This document shows positions 26,805-35,423 of a stretch of DNA of 64,000 bases, piece after piece. A model generated the notes under the pieces. That model was not told where the DNA came from, searched no databases, and worked only from the letters and a program-made list of their open reading frames with translations. The number at the start of each line of letters is the position of its first letter. Positions within the stretch are counted from its first letter, which is position 1. The stretch lies in NCBI GenBank assembly GCA_003725745.1, contig RHDP01000001.1, positions 2,509,501 through 2,573,500 on the forward strand. The letters are read 5' to 3'. Both the position numbers and the translations under genes were made by a program. This stretch comes from Streptomyces sp. I6 (lineage in GTDB: Bacteria > Actinomycetota > Actinomycetes > Streptomycetales > Streptomycetaceae).

Positions 26805-27562
26805 CCGTCTCACCGATGCTGCTGCGGCTCGCCTCCGAGCGGGCCACCGGGGCCCTCTTACGGGACCGGGGGACGCTGTACCTCGTCGAGGGCCAGGTCG
26901 TGCACGCCGAGAGCCCCGCCGCGCCGGGCATCGACGTCATGCTCTCCGCCACCGGAAGGCTGCGCGCCGACGGCTGGACGCAGGCCATCCGCGAGGCCGG
27001 GGCGGACGGCGCGGTCGGCCGGTACCTCGTCGACAGCGGCCTGGTGTCCGGCGGCGAACTGGAGATCTGCCATCTGGGGGCGCTCTTCGACGCGGCGTTC
27101 TTCGCCCTCTCCCCGAGCAGCGGCCCCACCCGCTTCCGCTACGGCGTGGCCCACTGGATAGGCCCGGTGCGGCCGGTGCCCGCCGAGGCGGTCGAACGCG
27201 AGACCCTGCGGCGCCGGGCCCTGCTGGACCGCCTCTGGGCGCATCCGGAGACGGACACCGCGCCGGTGGTTCCCTCTCCCCGGACCGCCCGTCTGCGGAC
27301 AGCCCCACGGCAGCGCGCCGTGCTCGACCTGGCCGACGGGGTGCGTACGCCCCCCGACATCGCCCGGGCTCTGGGCCGCCCCGCGTTCCACACCCTCATC
27401 GACGTACGCCGGCTGGCGGCGGCCGGGCTCGTCGAGACGCCGCGCCCGGCGGCCGACGCGCCCACCCCGCCACCCGATGTCGCCCGCCTGATGGCGATGT
27501 CCGCCGATCCGGACGTCGCCCTGCTCCGCCGGCTCCGTGACGCCCTGGAGGCAACGCTGTGA
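26801..27562 (+). CDS. DUF4388/PATAN-like protein with a C-terminal helical domain; contains a TTA codon
   Basis: 253 residues. The N-terminus 'ASERATGALLRDRGTLYLVE' and 'GQVVHAESPAAPGIDVMLSA' resemble the DUF4388 (PATAN) domain found in bacterial signalling proteins. Residues about 165-230 ('QRAVLDLADGVRTPPDIARA', 'HTLIDVRRLAAAGLVETPRP') look like a winged-helix fold. Leu20 is encoded by TTA at 26858-26860, read only by the bldA tRNA, so synthesis should depend on bldA. GTG 26801 overlaps the previous stop. It lies between roadblock genes and is probably their partner. The domain assignments are by eye and moderate. Confidence 0.75.
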   Translation: MTVSPMLLRLASERATGALLRDRGTLYLVEGQVVHAESPAAPGIDVMLSATGRLRADGWTQAIREAGADGAVGRYLVDSGLVSGGELEICHLGALFDAAFFALSPSSGPTRFRYGVAHWIGPVRPVPAEAVERETLRRRALLDRLWAHPETDTAPVVPSPRTARLRTAPRQRAVLDLADGVRTPPDIARALGRPAFHTLIDVRRLAAAGLVETPRPAADAPTPPPDVARLMAMSADPDVALLRRLRDALEATL

Positions 27563-27600
27563 TGCGCGCGATGAGGCAGCGCGCCGAGAGGAGACAGCTG

Positions 27601-27984
27601 ATGACCGCGAGCACCGGGGTCCTCGACGAACTGCACCGGTTGAGGACCCGGCTACCGCAGCTCACCGGCGCCCTCGCGGCGAGCGTGGACGGCCTCGTGC
27701 TGGCCAGGGACACACCGGAGGCGGAGGCGGAGACCGTCGCCGCGCTGACCGCCGCCGCGCTCGGCGTGGCCGTGCGGCTCACCGAGGCGACCGGCCAGGG
27801 CCGCTTCCGCGAACTCCTCGTGCGCGGCGAGAGCGGCTATGTGGCGACGTACGCGGCGGGCACCGCCGCCGTGATCACCGTGACCGCCGAACCCCGGGTC
27901 AACGTCGGCCGGTTGCACCTCGAGGTCCGCAAGACCGGGGCGCGCATCGGCGAACTCGTGGACGGAGCACTCGAACGCCCCTGA
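27601..27984 (+). CDS. Roadblock/LC7 domain protein (MglB-like)
   Basis: About 127 residues. The pattern 'LPQLTGALAASVDGLVLARD', 'ALGVAVRLTEATGQGRFREL' and 'AAVITVTAEPRVNVGRLHLE' is typical of the roadblock fold of MglB and CvnB proteins, which bind small GTPases or form scaffolds. GAGGAG lies 7 bases before ATG 27601; an alternative ATG at 27562, overlapping the upstream stop by one base, would add 13 residues. No MglA/CvnD-type GTPase gene is present in the window. Confidence 0.85.
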   Translation: MTASTGVLDELHRLRTRLPQLTGALAASVDGLVLARDTPEAEAETVAALTAAALGVAVRLTEATGQGRFRELLVRGESGYVATYAAGTAAVITVTAEPRVNVGRLHLEVRKTGARIGELVDGALERP

Positions 27985-28105
27985 ACCGACCGGCACCGCC
28001 GGCCGGGCGCCGGCCGGACGCCCCCGGACCGGAGGCCAGCGGCCTCCCGCCTCCGACGGGCGAACGCATCACCAGAACCGAACAGTTCCACAACAAGGAG
28101 AGACC

Positions 28106-28480
28106 ATGGCGAACACCGAGACGGCCCTCAAGGAAGCGATGGCCGTGATCGAGGGCGCGGTCGGCGTCGCTCTCGTCGACTACACCAGCGGTATGGCACT
28201 GGGCACCATCGGCGGCGGCAAGCACCTCGACCTGAACGTCGCGGCGGCGGGCAACACCGACGTGGTGCGGGCCAAGCTGCGCGCGATGGAGATGCTGGGC
28301 CTCCAGGACGAGATCGAGGACATCCTCATCACCCTGGGCGGGCAGTACCACCTGATCCGGCTGCTGAAGGCGCGCGGCGGCAACGGGCTGTTCCTGTACC
28401 TCGCGCTGGACAACAAGCGCGCCAACCTGGCGATGGCCCGCCACCAGCTGCGCAAGATCGAGGCCGAGTTGGAGGTCTGA
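28106..28480 (+). CDS. Roadblock/LC7-like protein (last of the cluster)
   Basis: 124 residues. 'AVGVALVDYTSGMALGTIGG' and 'LYLALDNKRANLAMARHQLR' are shared with the first gene of the cluster, and the predicted helix-sheet order is that of a roadblock protein. The middle segment 'DVVRAKLRAMEMLGLQDEIE' is a long helix. It has the strongest ribosome-binding site of the four genes (AAGGAG, 6-7 bases before ATG) and a 121-base upstream gap, so it may be made in excess over the others or from its own promoter. Confidence 0.85.
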   Translation: MANTETALKEAMAVIEGAVGVALVDYTSGMALGTIGGGKHLDLNVAAAGNTDVVRAKLRAMEMLGLQDEIEDILITLGGQYHLIRLLKARGGNGLFLYLALDNKRANLAMARHQLRKIEAELEV

Positions 28481-28517
28481 CGCCCCACCGGCGCCCCACC
28501 GGCGCCCCGCCGGCCGC

Positions 28518-29084
28518 TCAGCGACGCCTGGCCCCGCCCGGGGCCGCGTCGCCGGCGGCGGGGCCGGTGGTGCGGTAGCCCTTCACCCGCGTCCCGGCTG
28601 GCCGGCCGCCCTCGACCCAGTCGGTGCGCACCCACAGCAGCCTCTCGGCCGCGCTCTCCCGCCGCCCCAGGGCACGCGCCTTGAGCCAGAGCCCGGCACC
28701 GGCGCCCGCGAGCAGCAGCCCGCCCGCCGCCGGTACGGCGAAGGCGCTGCCGACCGCCGCGGCGAACGCCGCGAGCAGCCACCAGCGGTGCCTGCGGCGC
28801 CAGTTGCGTACGGTCACGGCCCGGTCCTGGAGGATGTCACCCCGGGCGGCCCGGGTGGCCCCGCGTTCCAGCTCCCGGTACCGGCCGGTGCGCACGGCCG
28901 CCACGACGGCCGCCGTCACCAGGAACACCGCGGCGCCGCCGTACAGTCCGATCCTGCGGCCGGTGAGCCCCTCCGGCGCCAGCCCGACGGCGGCGGCGAG
29001 CCCGCCGAGCCACAGCATCGGGGCCGCCCCGGCCCGTACGACCACCGCCACGCGCGCCAGTGCGTGACCTCCGCCCCGACCCAC
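28518..29084 (-). CDS. Small membrane protein, unknown function
   Basis: 188 residues with two pairs of hydrophobic segments, 'APMLWLGGLAAAVGLAPEGL' / 'IGLYGGAAVFLVTAAVVAAV' and 'RWWLLAAFAAAVGSAFAVPA' / 'AGGLLLAGAGAGLWLKARAL', separated by a basic loop (RGDILQDRAVTVRNWRRRHR). It converges on the roadblock cluster. I do not recognise a family. The start could lie a few codons further in. Confidence 0.65.
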   Translation of the reverse strand: MGRGGGHALARVAVVVRAGAAPMLWLGGLAAAVGLAPEGLTGRRIGLYGGAAVFLVTAAVVAAVRTGRYRELERGATRAARGDILQDRAVTVRNWRRRHRWWLLAAFAAAVGSAFAVPAAGGLLLAGAGAGLWLKARALGRRESAAERLLWVRTDWVEGGRPAGTRVKGYRTTGPAAGDAAPGGARRR

Positions 29085-29209
29085 CGCACCGCTCCCTTCA
29101 GTCAGCCGTCATGCCGTCCGGGCGGGGAGGGTAGCCGGTTTTCCTGAGGAACGCCTGAGAGGCGACGCGCCCAGGCCGCGACCGGGGAGGCATGCCGGAC
29201 GACGGCGCG

Positions 29210-30049
29210 TCAGTCCGCGAAGAGTCCACGCTCCGCGGCCCGGACGTCGAACTCCTCCAGCCGCGCCTGCGCGTCCGGCAGGCCGTCGCACATCGCCTCC
29301 AGCAGCACCCGGCCCAGCAGCATCGGCGCGCACGCGGTGTCGAAGGCGAGGCCGGTGCCGACGGCGGCCGGGATCAGCACATCGCTGTGGGCGGCGACGG
29401 GTGCGAACGCCGAGTCCGCGACCGTGACGACGGTCAGCCCGGTCTGCCGCGCGTACGCGAGCGCCTCCACGACCTCCCTGGGGTGGCGGGGCAGGGCGAA
29501 GCAGAGCAGCGCGGTCGCGCCCGCCCGGCGTGCGGCGTCGATGCGGTCGGCCAGCATCGAGCCGCCCTCGTCGAGCAGCCGGACGTCCGGGTGGACCTTG
29601 GCCGCGAAGTAGGAGAAGCCCCGCGCCTGCGAGGAGGCGGCGCGCAGCCCGAGGACCGGCAGCGGGCGGGAGGCGGCGAGCAGCCGGGCGGCCCGTTCCA
29701 CGGGGCCCGGGTCGGCGAGCAGTTCGGCGAGATGCCGCAGGTTCTCGATCTCCGCGTGCACGGCCTGCTGGTACTCGGTGAACTCCCGGCCGTCCTGGGC
29801 CGGTTCGGCGGGCACCACCTCGCGCAGGCGCCTGCGCAGCGCCGGATAGCCGTCGAAGCCGAGCGCGACGGCGAAGCGGGTGACGGAGGGCTGGCTGACC
29901 CCGGCGAGCTCGGCCAGTTCGACGCTGGACAGGAACGGCACGTCGGCGGCCCTGCGCACCATGCAGTGGGCGATGCGGCGCTGGGTGGGGGTGAGCCGGT
30001 GCCCTTCGAAGAGCTGCTGGAGCCGTGCGGCAGGGCTGGTGTCGTTCAT
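29210..30049 (-). CDS. MurR/RpiR-family transcriptional regulator
   Basis: 279 residues. The N-terminal RpiR helix-turn-helix is seen in 'VELAELAGVSQPSVTRFAVA' followed by 'LGFDGYPALRRRLREVV'. A C-terminal SIS domain (about residues 120-260) has 'PLPVLGLRAASSQARGFSYF' and 'ATALLCFALPRHPREVVEAL', which bind phosphosugars. Members control sugar, amino-sugar or amino-acid genes. No obvious target lies next to it, though the hut genes 8 kb away are possible (some HutR-type regulators belong to this family). The start is ATG 30049. Confidence 0.88.
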   Translation of the reverse strand: MNDTSPAARLQQLFEGHRLTPTQRRIAHCMVRRAADVPFLSSVELAELAGVSQPSVTRFAVALGFDGYPALRRRLREVVPAEPAQDGREFTEYQQAVHAEIENLRHLAELLADPGPVERAARLLAASRPLPVLGLRAASSQARGFSYFAAKVHPDVRLLDEGGSMLADRIDAARRAGATALLCFALPRHPREVVEALAYARQTGLTVVTVADSAFAPVAAHSDVLIPAAVGTGLAFDTACAPMLLGRVLLEAMCDGLPDAQARLEEFDVRAAERGLFAD

Positions 30050-30688
30050 ACCGTCCCGTCCCCCAGTTCGTCTCGCCCGGCGCGCCGGAGGTGTCTGCCC
30101 GTCCCTGACGCCCGGGACAGTACCGCGAGAGCACGGCGCCGGGAGGCGGAACGGACACGGAGATCACCGGGAGCTCCGGCCCACCGGCTATTCAGTCACC
30201 CTTAACTCTGCATGACCATATACAGACCGGGCAAGCGGCGCCGCGCCGACACCGTGCACCGCCGCGCGGGAGGGGCCCCGTTCGCCCGCCGGGGCACGCC
30301 GGCGGGCCCGCAGCCGAACGGGAGGTGCGGGCCCGCGTCCGCGGGCCGGGAGGAGCGGCCCCCACCCGGCCCGCGGACGCGGGCCCCTGACCAGCCCCCG
30401 CGGCGCCACCGGGCTTACCGTGCACGGAGGTTCGCGCAAGTGGTACGGGCGCGACACGTCGGCGCAGCACTCGCTTAACACGCGTCCGGCACATTGAGGG
30501 GTGTCGGCGCCAAGGACCTCCGGAGCGGCTCCCGGACCTCCATGGACGCCCGGACGCGGGGCGGGCCCTGACCCGGACCGCGTCCCCCGCGGGGACCGCC
30601 GTCGTCCCGCCCCCCGGTCACGGGGGTGCGGCGGTCCCCGCGCATCCCGCTCCCCGCGGGGACCGCCGCAGTCCCGCCCCCGTGCCGC
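30050..30688. other. 639-bp gap between the RpiR gene and cbs
   Basis: No gene is supported. It holds a very strong nested hairpin at 30329-30386 (listed separately) and GC-rich low-complexity sequence with repeated CCCGCGGGGACCGCCG words at 30590-30680. The RpiR promoter should lie at the left end; I cannot place it. Confidence 0.5.
30329..30386. terminator. Long perfect hairpin with self-complementary arms
   Basis: Arms at 30329-30350 and 30365-30386 are perfectly complementary over 22 bp, with a 14-base loop. Each arm is itself nearly palindromic (GGCCCGCG...CGCGGGCC), so the DNA can form a cruciform or two separate hairpins. It lies about 300 bases beyond the cbs stop. It may stop transcription from either side, but the nested symmetry is more than a terminator needs. 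Confidence 0.55.
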
Positions 30689-32074
30689 CTACTTCCCGGA
30701 CCGCGCCAGGAAGGACAGCAGGTCCTGGCGGCTGACGACACCGGTGGGCTTGCCCTCGACCAGCACGATCGCCGCGTCGGCGGAACCGAGCACGGACATC
30801 AGGTCGCCGACCGGCTCACCCGAACCGACCTGGGGCAGCGGCTCGCTCATGTGCTTCTCCAGCGGGTCGTTCAGCGAGGCCCGCTGCGTGAACAGCGCGT
30901 CCAGCAGCTCCCGCTCCACCACGGAGCCGATGACCTCGGCGGCCATGACGTCCGGGTGCCCGGCGCCCGGCTTCACGATCGGCATCTGGGAGACGCCGTA
31001 CTCGCGCAGCACCTCGACGGCCTGGCCCACGGTCTCCTCGGGGTGCATGTGCACGAGGGACGGCAGGGCGCCCTCCTTGTGCTTCAGCACGTCGCCGACC
31101 CGCGGCTGGTCGCCGGCCTGCTCGAGGAAGCCGTAGTCGTTCATCCACTCGTCGTTGAAGATCTTCGACAGATAGCCGCGCCCGCTGTCCGGAAGCAGCA
31201 CGACGACCACGTCGTCCGGACCGAGGCCCTCGGCCACGCGCAGCGCGGCGACGACCGCCATGCCGCAGGACCCGCCGACCAGGAGGCCCTCCTCCTTGGC
31301 CAGGCGGCGCGTCATCTGGAACGAGTCCTTGTCCGACACGGCGACGATCTCGTCCGTGACGTCCGGGTCGTAGGCGGTGGGCCAGAAGTCCTCGCCGACC
31401 CCCTCGACCAGGTACGGCCGGCCGGAGCCGCCGGAGTAGACGGATCCCTCGGGGTCGGCGCCGACGACGCGCACCGCGCCGCCGCTGATCTTCTTGAGGT
31501 AGTTGCCGGTGCCGGAGATGGTGCCGCCGGTGCCGATGCCGGCCACGAAATGGGTGATTTTCCCCTCAGTCTGTTCCCACAGTTCGGGACCGGTCGTCTC
31601 GTAGTGCGAACGCGGGTTGTTCGGGTTGGAGTACTGGTCCGGCTTCCAAGCGCCCGGCGTCTCACGCACCAGCCGGTCGGAGACGTTGTAGTACGAGTCC
31701 GGGTGCTCCGGGTCGACCGCCGTCGGGCAGACGACGACCTCGGCGCCGTAGGCGCGCAGGACATTGATCTTGTCCGTGGACACCTTGTCCGGGCAGACGA
31801 AGATGCACTTGTAGCCCTTCTGCTGGGCCACGATGGCCAGCCCGACGCCGGTGTTGCCGCTCGTCGGCTCGACGATCGTGCCGCCCGGCTTGAGCTCCCC
31901 GCTCTGCTCGGCGGCCTCGATCATGCGCAGGGCGATGCGGTCCTTCACCGATCCGCCGGGGTTGAAGTACTCGACCTTGGCGAGGACCGTCGCCTGAATG
32001 CCCGCGGTCACGCTGTTCAGCTTCAGCAGCGGGGTATTGCCAACCAGACTGATCATCGAGTCGTGGAATCGCAC
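30689..32074 (-). CDS. cbs: Cystathionine beta-synthase
   Basis: 461 residues. It joins serine and homocysteine to cystathionine, the first step of reverse transsulfuration to cysteine. The PLP lysine is Lys44 in 'FNPGGSVKDRIALRMIEAAE'; other markers are 'IVEPTSGNTGVGLAIVAQQK', 'PNNPRSHYETTGPELWEQT' and 'HFVAGIGTGGTISGTGNYLK'. A C-terminal pair of CBS domains (about residues 335-460) suits this enzyme rather than plain cysteine synthase. GTG 32074 is preceded by GGAGA at 7 bases; the longer reading upstream is not protein-like. It is divergent from an SGNH esterase gene, with thiolase next, an order I recall from mycobacteria (cbs, SGNH, fadA3). Confidence 0.93.
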   Translation of the reverse strand: MRFHDSMISLVGNTPLLKLNSVTAGIQATVLAKVEYFNPGGSVKDRIALRMIEAAEQSGELKPGGTIVEPTSGNTGVGLAIVAQQKGYKCIFVCPDKVSTDKINVLRAYGAEVVVCPTAVDPEHPDSYYNVSDRLVRETPGAWKPDQYSNPNNPRSHYETTGPELWEQTEGKITHFVAGIGTGGTISGTGNYLKKISGGAVRVVGADPEGSVYSGGSGRPYLVEGVGEDFWPTAYDPDVTDEIVAVSDKDSFQMTRRLAKEEGLLVGGSCGMAVVAALRVAEGLGPDDVVVVLLPDSGRGYLSKIFNDEWMNDYGFLEQAGDQPRVGDVLKHKEGALPSLVHMHPEETVGQAVEVLREYGVSQMPIVKPGAGHPDVMAAEVIGSVVERELLDALFTQRASLNDPLEKHMSEPLPQVGSGEPVGDLMSVLGSADAAIVLVEGKPTGVVSRQDLLSFLARSGK

Positions 32075-32202
32075 CGTAAGTCTCCGGGATCTCCGTAGTG
32101 GTTCCGTCAGCGTATGCGCATTCGGCGCGAGATTGGGCTGCGGCGGTTGCGGGGCAGGTAGCTCTTGGACGACTGCACGGCTACGAGGAGGTGGCTGGGA
32201 CT

Positions 32203-33224
32203 GTGTCGAGGGCGAGGGTGGCGCGGCGCATCGCGGCAGGCGCGGCTTACGGCGGCGGCGGGATCGGGCTGCTCGGAGCCGCGGCGGTGACTCTCCTGCT
32301 GGCAGAGGTGCAGCTGGCGAAGAGATCGGTAGGGGGAGGTACGGCCCCCTTCGCGCCCGGGGCGGACGGCGTCTACGGCACGGCCTTCGGGCTCTCCGAT
32401 CCGCTGCGACTGGTCCTGCTCGGCGACTCGACGGCCGCCGGGCAGGGTGTGCGCCGGGCGGGGCAGACACCGGGGGCGCTGCTGGCCTCCGGTCTCGCGG
32501 CCGTGGCGGAGCGCCCGGTGGAGCTGTTCAACGTGGCCCAGCCCGGTGCGCGCTCCGACGACCTCGAACGGCAGGTGGGCCTCGCCCTGCGGGACCCGGC
32601 CCGGATCCCGGACGTCTGCGTGATCATGATCGGGGCGAACGACGTGACGCATCGCATGCCCCCGACGCAGTCGGTGCGCTACCTGTCCGCCGCGGTGCGC
32701 CGGCTGCGGACGGCGGGAGCGGAGGTGGTGGTGGGCACCTGCCCGGACCTCGGCACCATCGAACCCGTCTACCAGCCGCTGCGATGGCTCGCCCGGCGGG
32801 TCTCCCGGCAGCTCGCGGCCGCGCAGACGATCGGCGTGGTGGAGCAGGGCGGCCGTACGGTGTCGCTGGGGACCTGCTGGGGCCGGAGTTCGCGGCGAAC
32901 CCCCGCGAGCTGTTCGGACCCGACAACTACCACCCCTCGGCGGAGGGGTACGCCACGGCGGCGATGGCCGTCCTGCCGACACTGTGCGCGGTGCTGGGCC
33001 TCTGGCCGGAGACGGACCGGCTGGACGCCGACCGCCGCGAGGGCATGCTGCCGGTCGCCAAGGCCGCGGCGGAGGCGGCGAGCGAGGCCGGCACCGAGGT
33101 CACCGGCGCCCGTGCCCCGTGGGCCCTGCTCAAGCACCGCAGGCGCCGCCGCCTGCCGGTCCCGGCGGAGCCCGCGCCTTCGGAGGCCCGGGCCGCCGAG
33201 GCGCGCGGGCGGGGAGCGGAGTGA
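32203..33224 (+). CDS. SGNH/GDSL-family secreted or membrane-anchored esterase (one apparent frameshift)
   Basis: About 340 residues after restoring one base. An N-terminal membrane segment 'AAYGGGGIGLLGAAAVTLLL' is followed by the SGNH fold: block I 'LVLLGDSTAAGQGV' (Ser), block II 'FNVAQPGARSDDL' (Gly), block III 'CVIMIGANDVTHRM' (Asn) and block V 'DNYHPSAEGYATAAMAVL' (Asp-His). The last block is in a different frame, and adding a G to the run at 32868-32871 joins them. Substrate unknown; surface lipids or acetylated glycans are likely. GTG 32203 is the best start, though its ribosome-binding site is weak. Confidence 0.82.
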
Positions 33225-33360
33225 ACGCGCGGCCCGCGCCGGGGCGGGACCCGACCCGCCCCCGCAGTCCCGCGCCAGTGGCCCCGCGGACCCGTGCCGG
33301 GGCGGAATCCGTCCCGGCCCCGCAGTCCCGCGCCGGGCCCGTGCGGCCGGATCCCGATTC

Positions 33361-33429
33361 CCTTGCTCCCCTTGCTCCCCTTGCTCCCCTTGCTCCCCTT
33401 GCTTCCCTTACTTCCCTTGCTTCCCTTGT
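33361..33429. repeat. 9-bp tandem repeat (TTGCTCCCC and variants), about 7-8 copies
   Basis: CCTTGCTCC-type units follow one another every 9 bases from 33361; the first four or five are exact and later ones change CTCC to TTCC or ACTT. One strand is purely pyrimidine-rich except for one G per unit, so the opposite strand is a polypurine run. Confidence 0.9.
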
Positions 33430-33562
33430 CAGGGCAGCCCCTGCCCCCGGCCCGGACGGTCCGCGCCCCTACCCGGCCCTCGCAGCCCCCGCCCGGGACG
33501 GACCGCCGCGGGCGGGAGCGCCGCGGGCGCCCCGTCCGCCGGATCCGCGCGGCCCTCATCCG

Positions 33563-33576
33563 TAAGCGAGCGCTTA
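33563..33576. promoter_or_regulatory. Possible TetR-type operator upstream of the thiolase gene
   Basis: TAAGCG-AG-CGCTTA is a perfect 6-bp inverted repeat with a 2-base centre, about 100 bases before the thiolase start. Several actinobacterial TetR regulators of fatty-acid genes bind AAGCG...CGCTT-like sites, so control of this beta-oxidation gene is plausible. No regulator gene is adjacent. Confidence 0.4.
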
Positions 33577-33673
33577 GAAAAGAGGTCCGCATCACACGGT
33601 TTGTACCGTGACCCACGCGATACGTAGGGGTAACTTCCAGACTGTCGCCCCCGAGCACCCCACTGGAGCCGTG

Positions 33674-34894
33674 ATGCCCGAAGCCGTGATCGTCTCTGCC
33701 GCCCGCTCGCCCATCGGACGGGCCTTCAAGGGCTCGCTGAAGGAGCTGCGGCCGGACGACCTGACCGCGACGATCGTCCAGGCCGCACTGGCCAAGGTCC
33801 CCGAGCTGGCCCCCGAGGACATCGACGACCTGATGCTCGGCTGCGGCCTGCCCGGCGGCGAGCAGGGCCACAACCTGGGCCGGATCGTGGCCGTGCAGAT
33901 GGGGATGGACCACCTCCCCGGCTGCACCGTCACCCGCTACTGCTCGTCCTCGCTGCAGACCTCCCGGATGGCGCTGCACGCCATCAAGGCCGGCGAGGGC
34001 GACGTCTTCATATCGGCCGGCGTCGAGATGGTCTCCCGCTCCGTGAAGGGCACCTCCGACGGCCTCCCCGACACCCACAACCCGCTCTTCGCCGAGGCGG
34101 AGGCCCGGACCGCGGCCGTCGCCGCCAGCGAGGGCGCGAGCTGGCACGACCCGCGAGAGGACGGCCTGGTCCCGGACGCGTACATCGCGATGGGCCAGAC
34201 CGCGGAGAACCTGGCCCGCCTCAAGGGCGTGACCCGCCAGGAGATGGACGAGTTCGGCGTGCGGTCCCAGAACCTCGCCGAGGAAGCGATCAAGAACGGC
34301 TTCTGGGAGCGCGAGATCACGCCCGTGACACTGCCGGACGGCACCGTGGTCAGCAAGGACGACGGCCCGCGCGCAGGCGTCACGCTGGAGGGCGTGCAGG
34401 GCCTGAAGCCGGTGTTCCGCCCGGACGGGATGGTCACCGCGGGCAACTGCTGCCCGCTCAACGACGGCGCGGCCGCGTTGGTGATCATGTCCGACACCAA
34501 GGCGCGTGAGCTGGGCCTGACCCCGCTGGCCCGGATCGTCTCCACCGGGGTCTCCGGCCTCTCCCCCGAGATCATGGGCTACGGCCCGGTCGAGGCGAGC
34601 AGGCAGGCGCTGCGGCGGGCCGGGCTCACCATGGACGACATCGACCTGGTCGAGATCAACGAGGCGTTCGCGGCGCAGGTCATCCCCTCCTACCGGGACC
34701 TGGGCATCCCGCTGGAGAAGCTGAACGTCAACGGCGGCGCGATCGCGGTAGGCCACCCCTTCGGCATGACCGGCGCGCGCATCACCGGCACGCTGATCAA
34801 CTCCCTCCGGTTCCACGACAAGCAGTTCGGCCTGGAGACCATGTGCGTGGGCGGCGGCCAGGGGATGGCGATGGTCATCGAGCGCCTCAGCTGA
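33674..34894 (+). CDS. Acetyl-CoA acetyltransferase (thiolase)
   Basis: 406 residues; catalyses thiolysis of 3-ketoacyl-CoA or condensation of two acetyl-CoA. The nucleophile is Cys90 in '[20 protein letters not shown]'; the C-terminal catalytic loops are '[20 protein letters not shown]', '[20 protein letters not shown]' (His) and '[19 protein letters not shown]' (second Cys). Normal length. ATG 33674 has GGAG 5 bases upstream. Gene order with cbs and the SGNH esterase resembles the fadA3 region of mycobacteria as I recall it. Substrate chain length cannot be told from sequence. Confidence 0.94.
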   Translation: MPEAVIVSAARSPIGRAFKGSLKELRPDDLTATIVQAALAKVPELAPEDIDDLMLGCGLPGGEQGHNLGRIVAVQMGMDHLPGCTVTRYCSSSLQTSRMALHAIKAGEGDVFISAGVEMVSRSVKGTSDGLPDTHNPLFAEAEARTAAVAASEGASWHDPREDGLVPDAYIAMGQTAENLARLKGVTRQEMDEFGVRSQNLAEEAIKNGFWEREITPVTLPDGTVVSKDDGPRAGVTLEGVQGLKPVFRPDGMVTAGNCCPLNDGAAALVIMSDTKARELGLTPLARIVSTGVSGLSPEIMGYGPVEASRQALRRAGLTMDDIDLVEINEAFAAQVIPSYRDLGIPLEKLNVNGGAIAVGHPFGMTGARITGTLINSLRFHDKQFGLETMCVGGGQGMAMVIERLS

Positions 34895-34932
34895 CACCGC
34901 CGGCGCCTCGCCCGCGGGAGAGCGCCGATCCG

Positions 34933-34966
34933 GGCGGGGTGCCGTGCTCGTGCGCGGCACCCCGCC
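34933..34966 (+). terminator. Hairpin after the thiolase gene
   Basis: GGCGGGGTGCCG at 34933-34944 and CGGCACCCCGCC at 34955-34966 form a perfect 12-bp stem with a 10-base loop, about 40 bases after the stop codon. No U tract follows. Confidence 0.65.
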
Positions 34967-35423
34967 GGTGCGGATGACCGGGCCCGGGCCGCGGCGGTAC
35001 GGCGAGCGGGTCCGGGCCGCGGCCCAGACCCGCGACCGCAAACCGCAAACCGCAAACCGCACACGGCGACCCGCGACCCGCGACCGGCAACCCGCGACCC
35101 GCGACCCGCGACCGGCGACCCGCGACCGGCAGCCCCGCAGACCGCGCCCGGGCCGCGGACGCGCGTCGCGAACCCCCTCCCATCCCTCCGCGACCGCTCT
35201 CCCAACCCCGCCGTCTCCCGGTCGTGACCTAATCTCCCCCAGGATGTGATCTGCCTCCCATCGACGCGCGTTTGCCCAGGTCACATGCGCCTCGTTGGAA
35301 GACATCCGGCTCAGCCCCCTGTCTCTTTCGTGACGTTCGTGATGTATTGCACTGACACCAGGTGTGGGCCCACGACAAGCTGATGTAGTAAGTCGGGAAG
35401 TCCTCAGAACCGGGAGTACGTCA
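34967..35423. other. Gene-free stretch with heptamer repeats upstream of a conserved hypothetical gene
   Basis: No gene is supported. 35031-35132 is an array of 7-bp words: AACCGCA first, then GCGACCC and GCGACCG. The part nearest the next gene (35230-35423) is less GC-rich and should hold its promoter; I see no strong consensus pair. Confidence 0.5.
35031..35132. repeat. 7-bp tandem repeat array (AACCGCA, then GCGACCC/GCGACCG)
   Basis: About fourteen heptamer units in two blocks. The first block repeats AAACCGC; the second alternates GCGACCC and GCGACCG(GCA) units. The array lies in the gap between thiolase and the next gene. Confidence 0.85.

Larger units (their letters stand above)
33225..33673. 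other. 449-bp gap upstream of the thiolase gene
   Basis: No gene is supported. It contains a 9-bp tandem array (33361-33429), a short palindrome TAAGCG-AG-CGCTTA (33563-33576), and a possible weak promoter TTGTAC followed after 18 bases by TAGGGG close to the thiolase start. Confidence 0.5.

Noticed and set aside
26394-28480. Roadblock cluster as a conservon (cvn operon)
   Set aside because: No CvnA-type kinase, DUF742 protein or GTPase gene is present, and the spacing and paralogue pattern differ.
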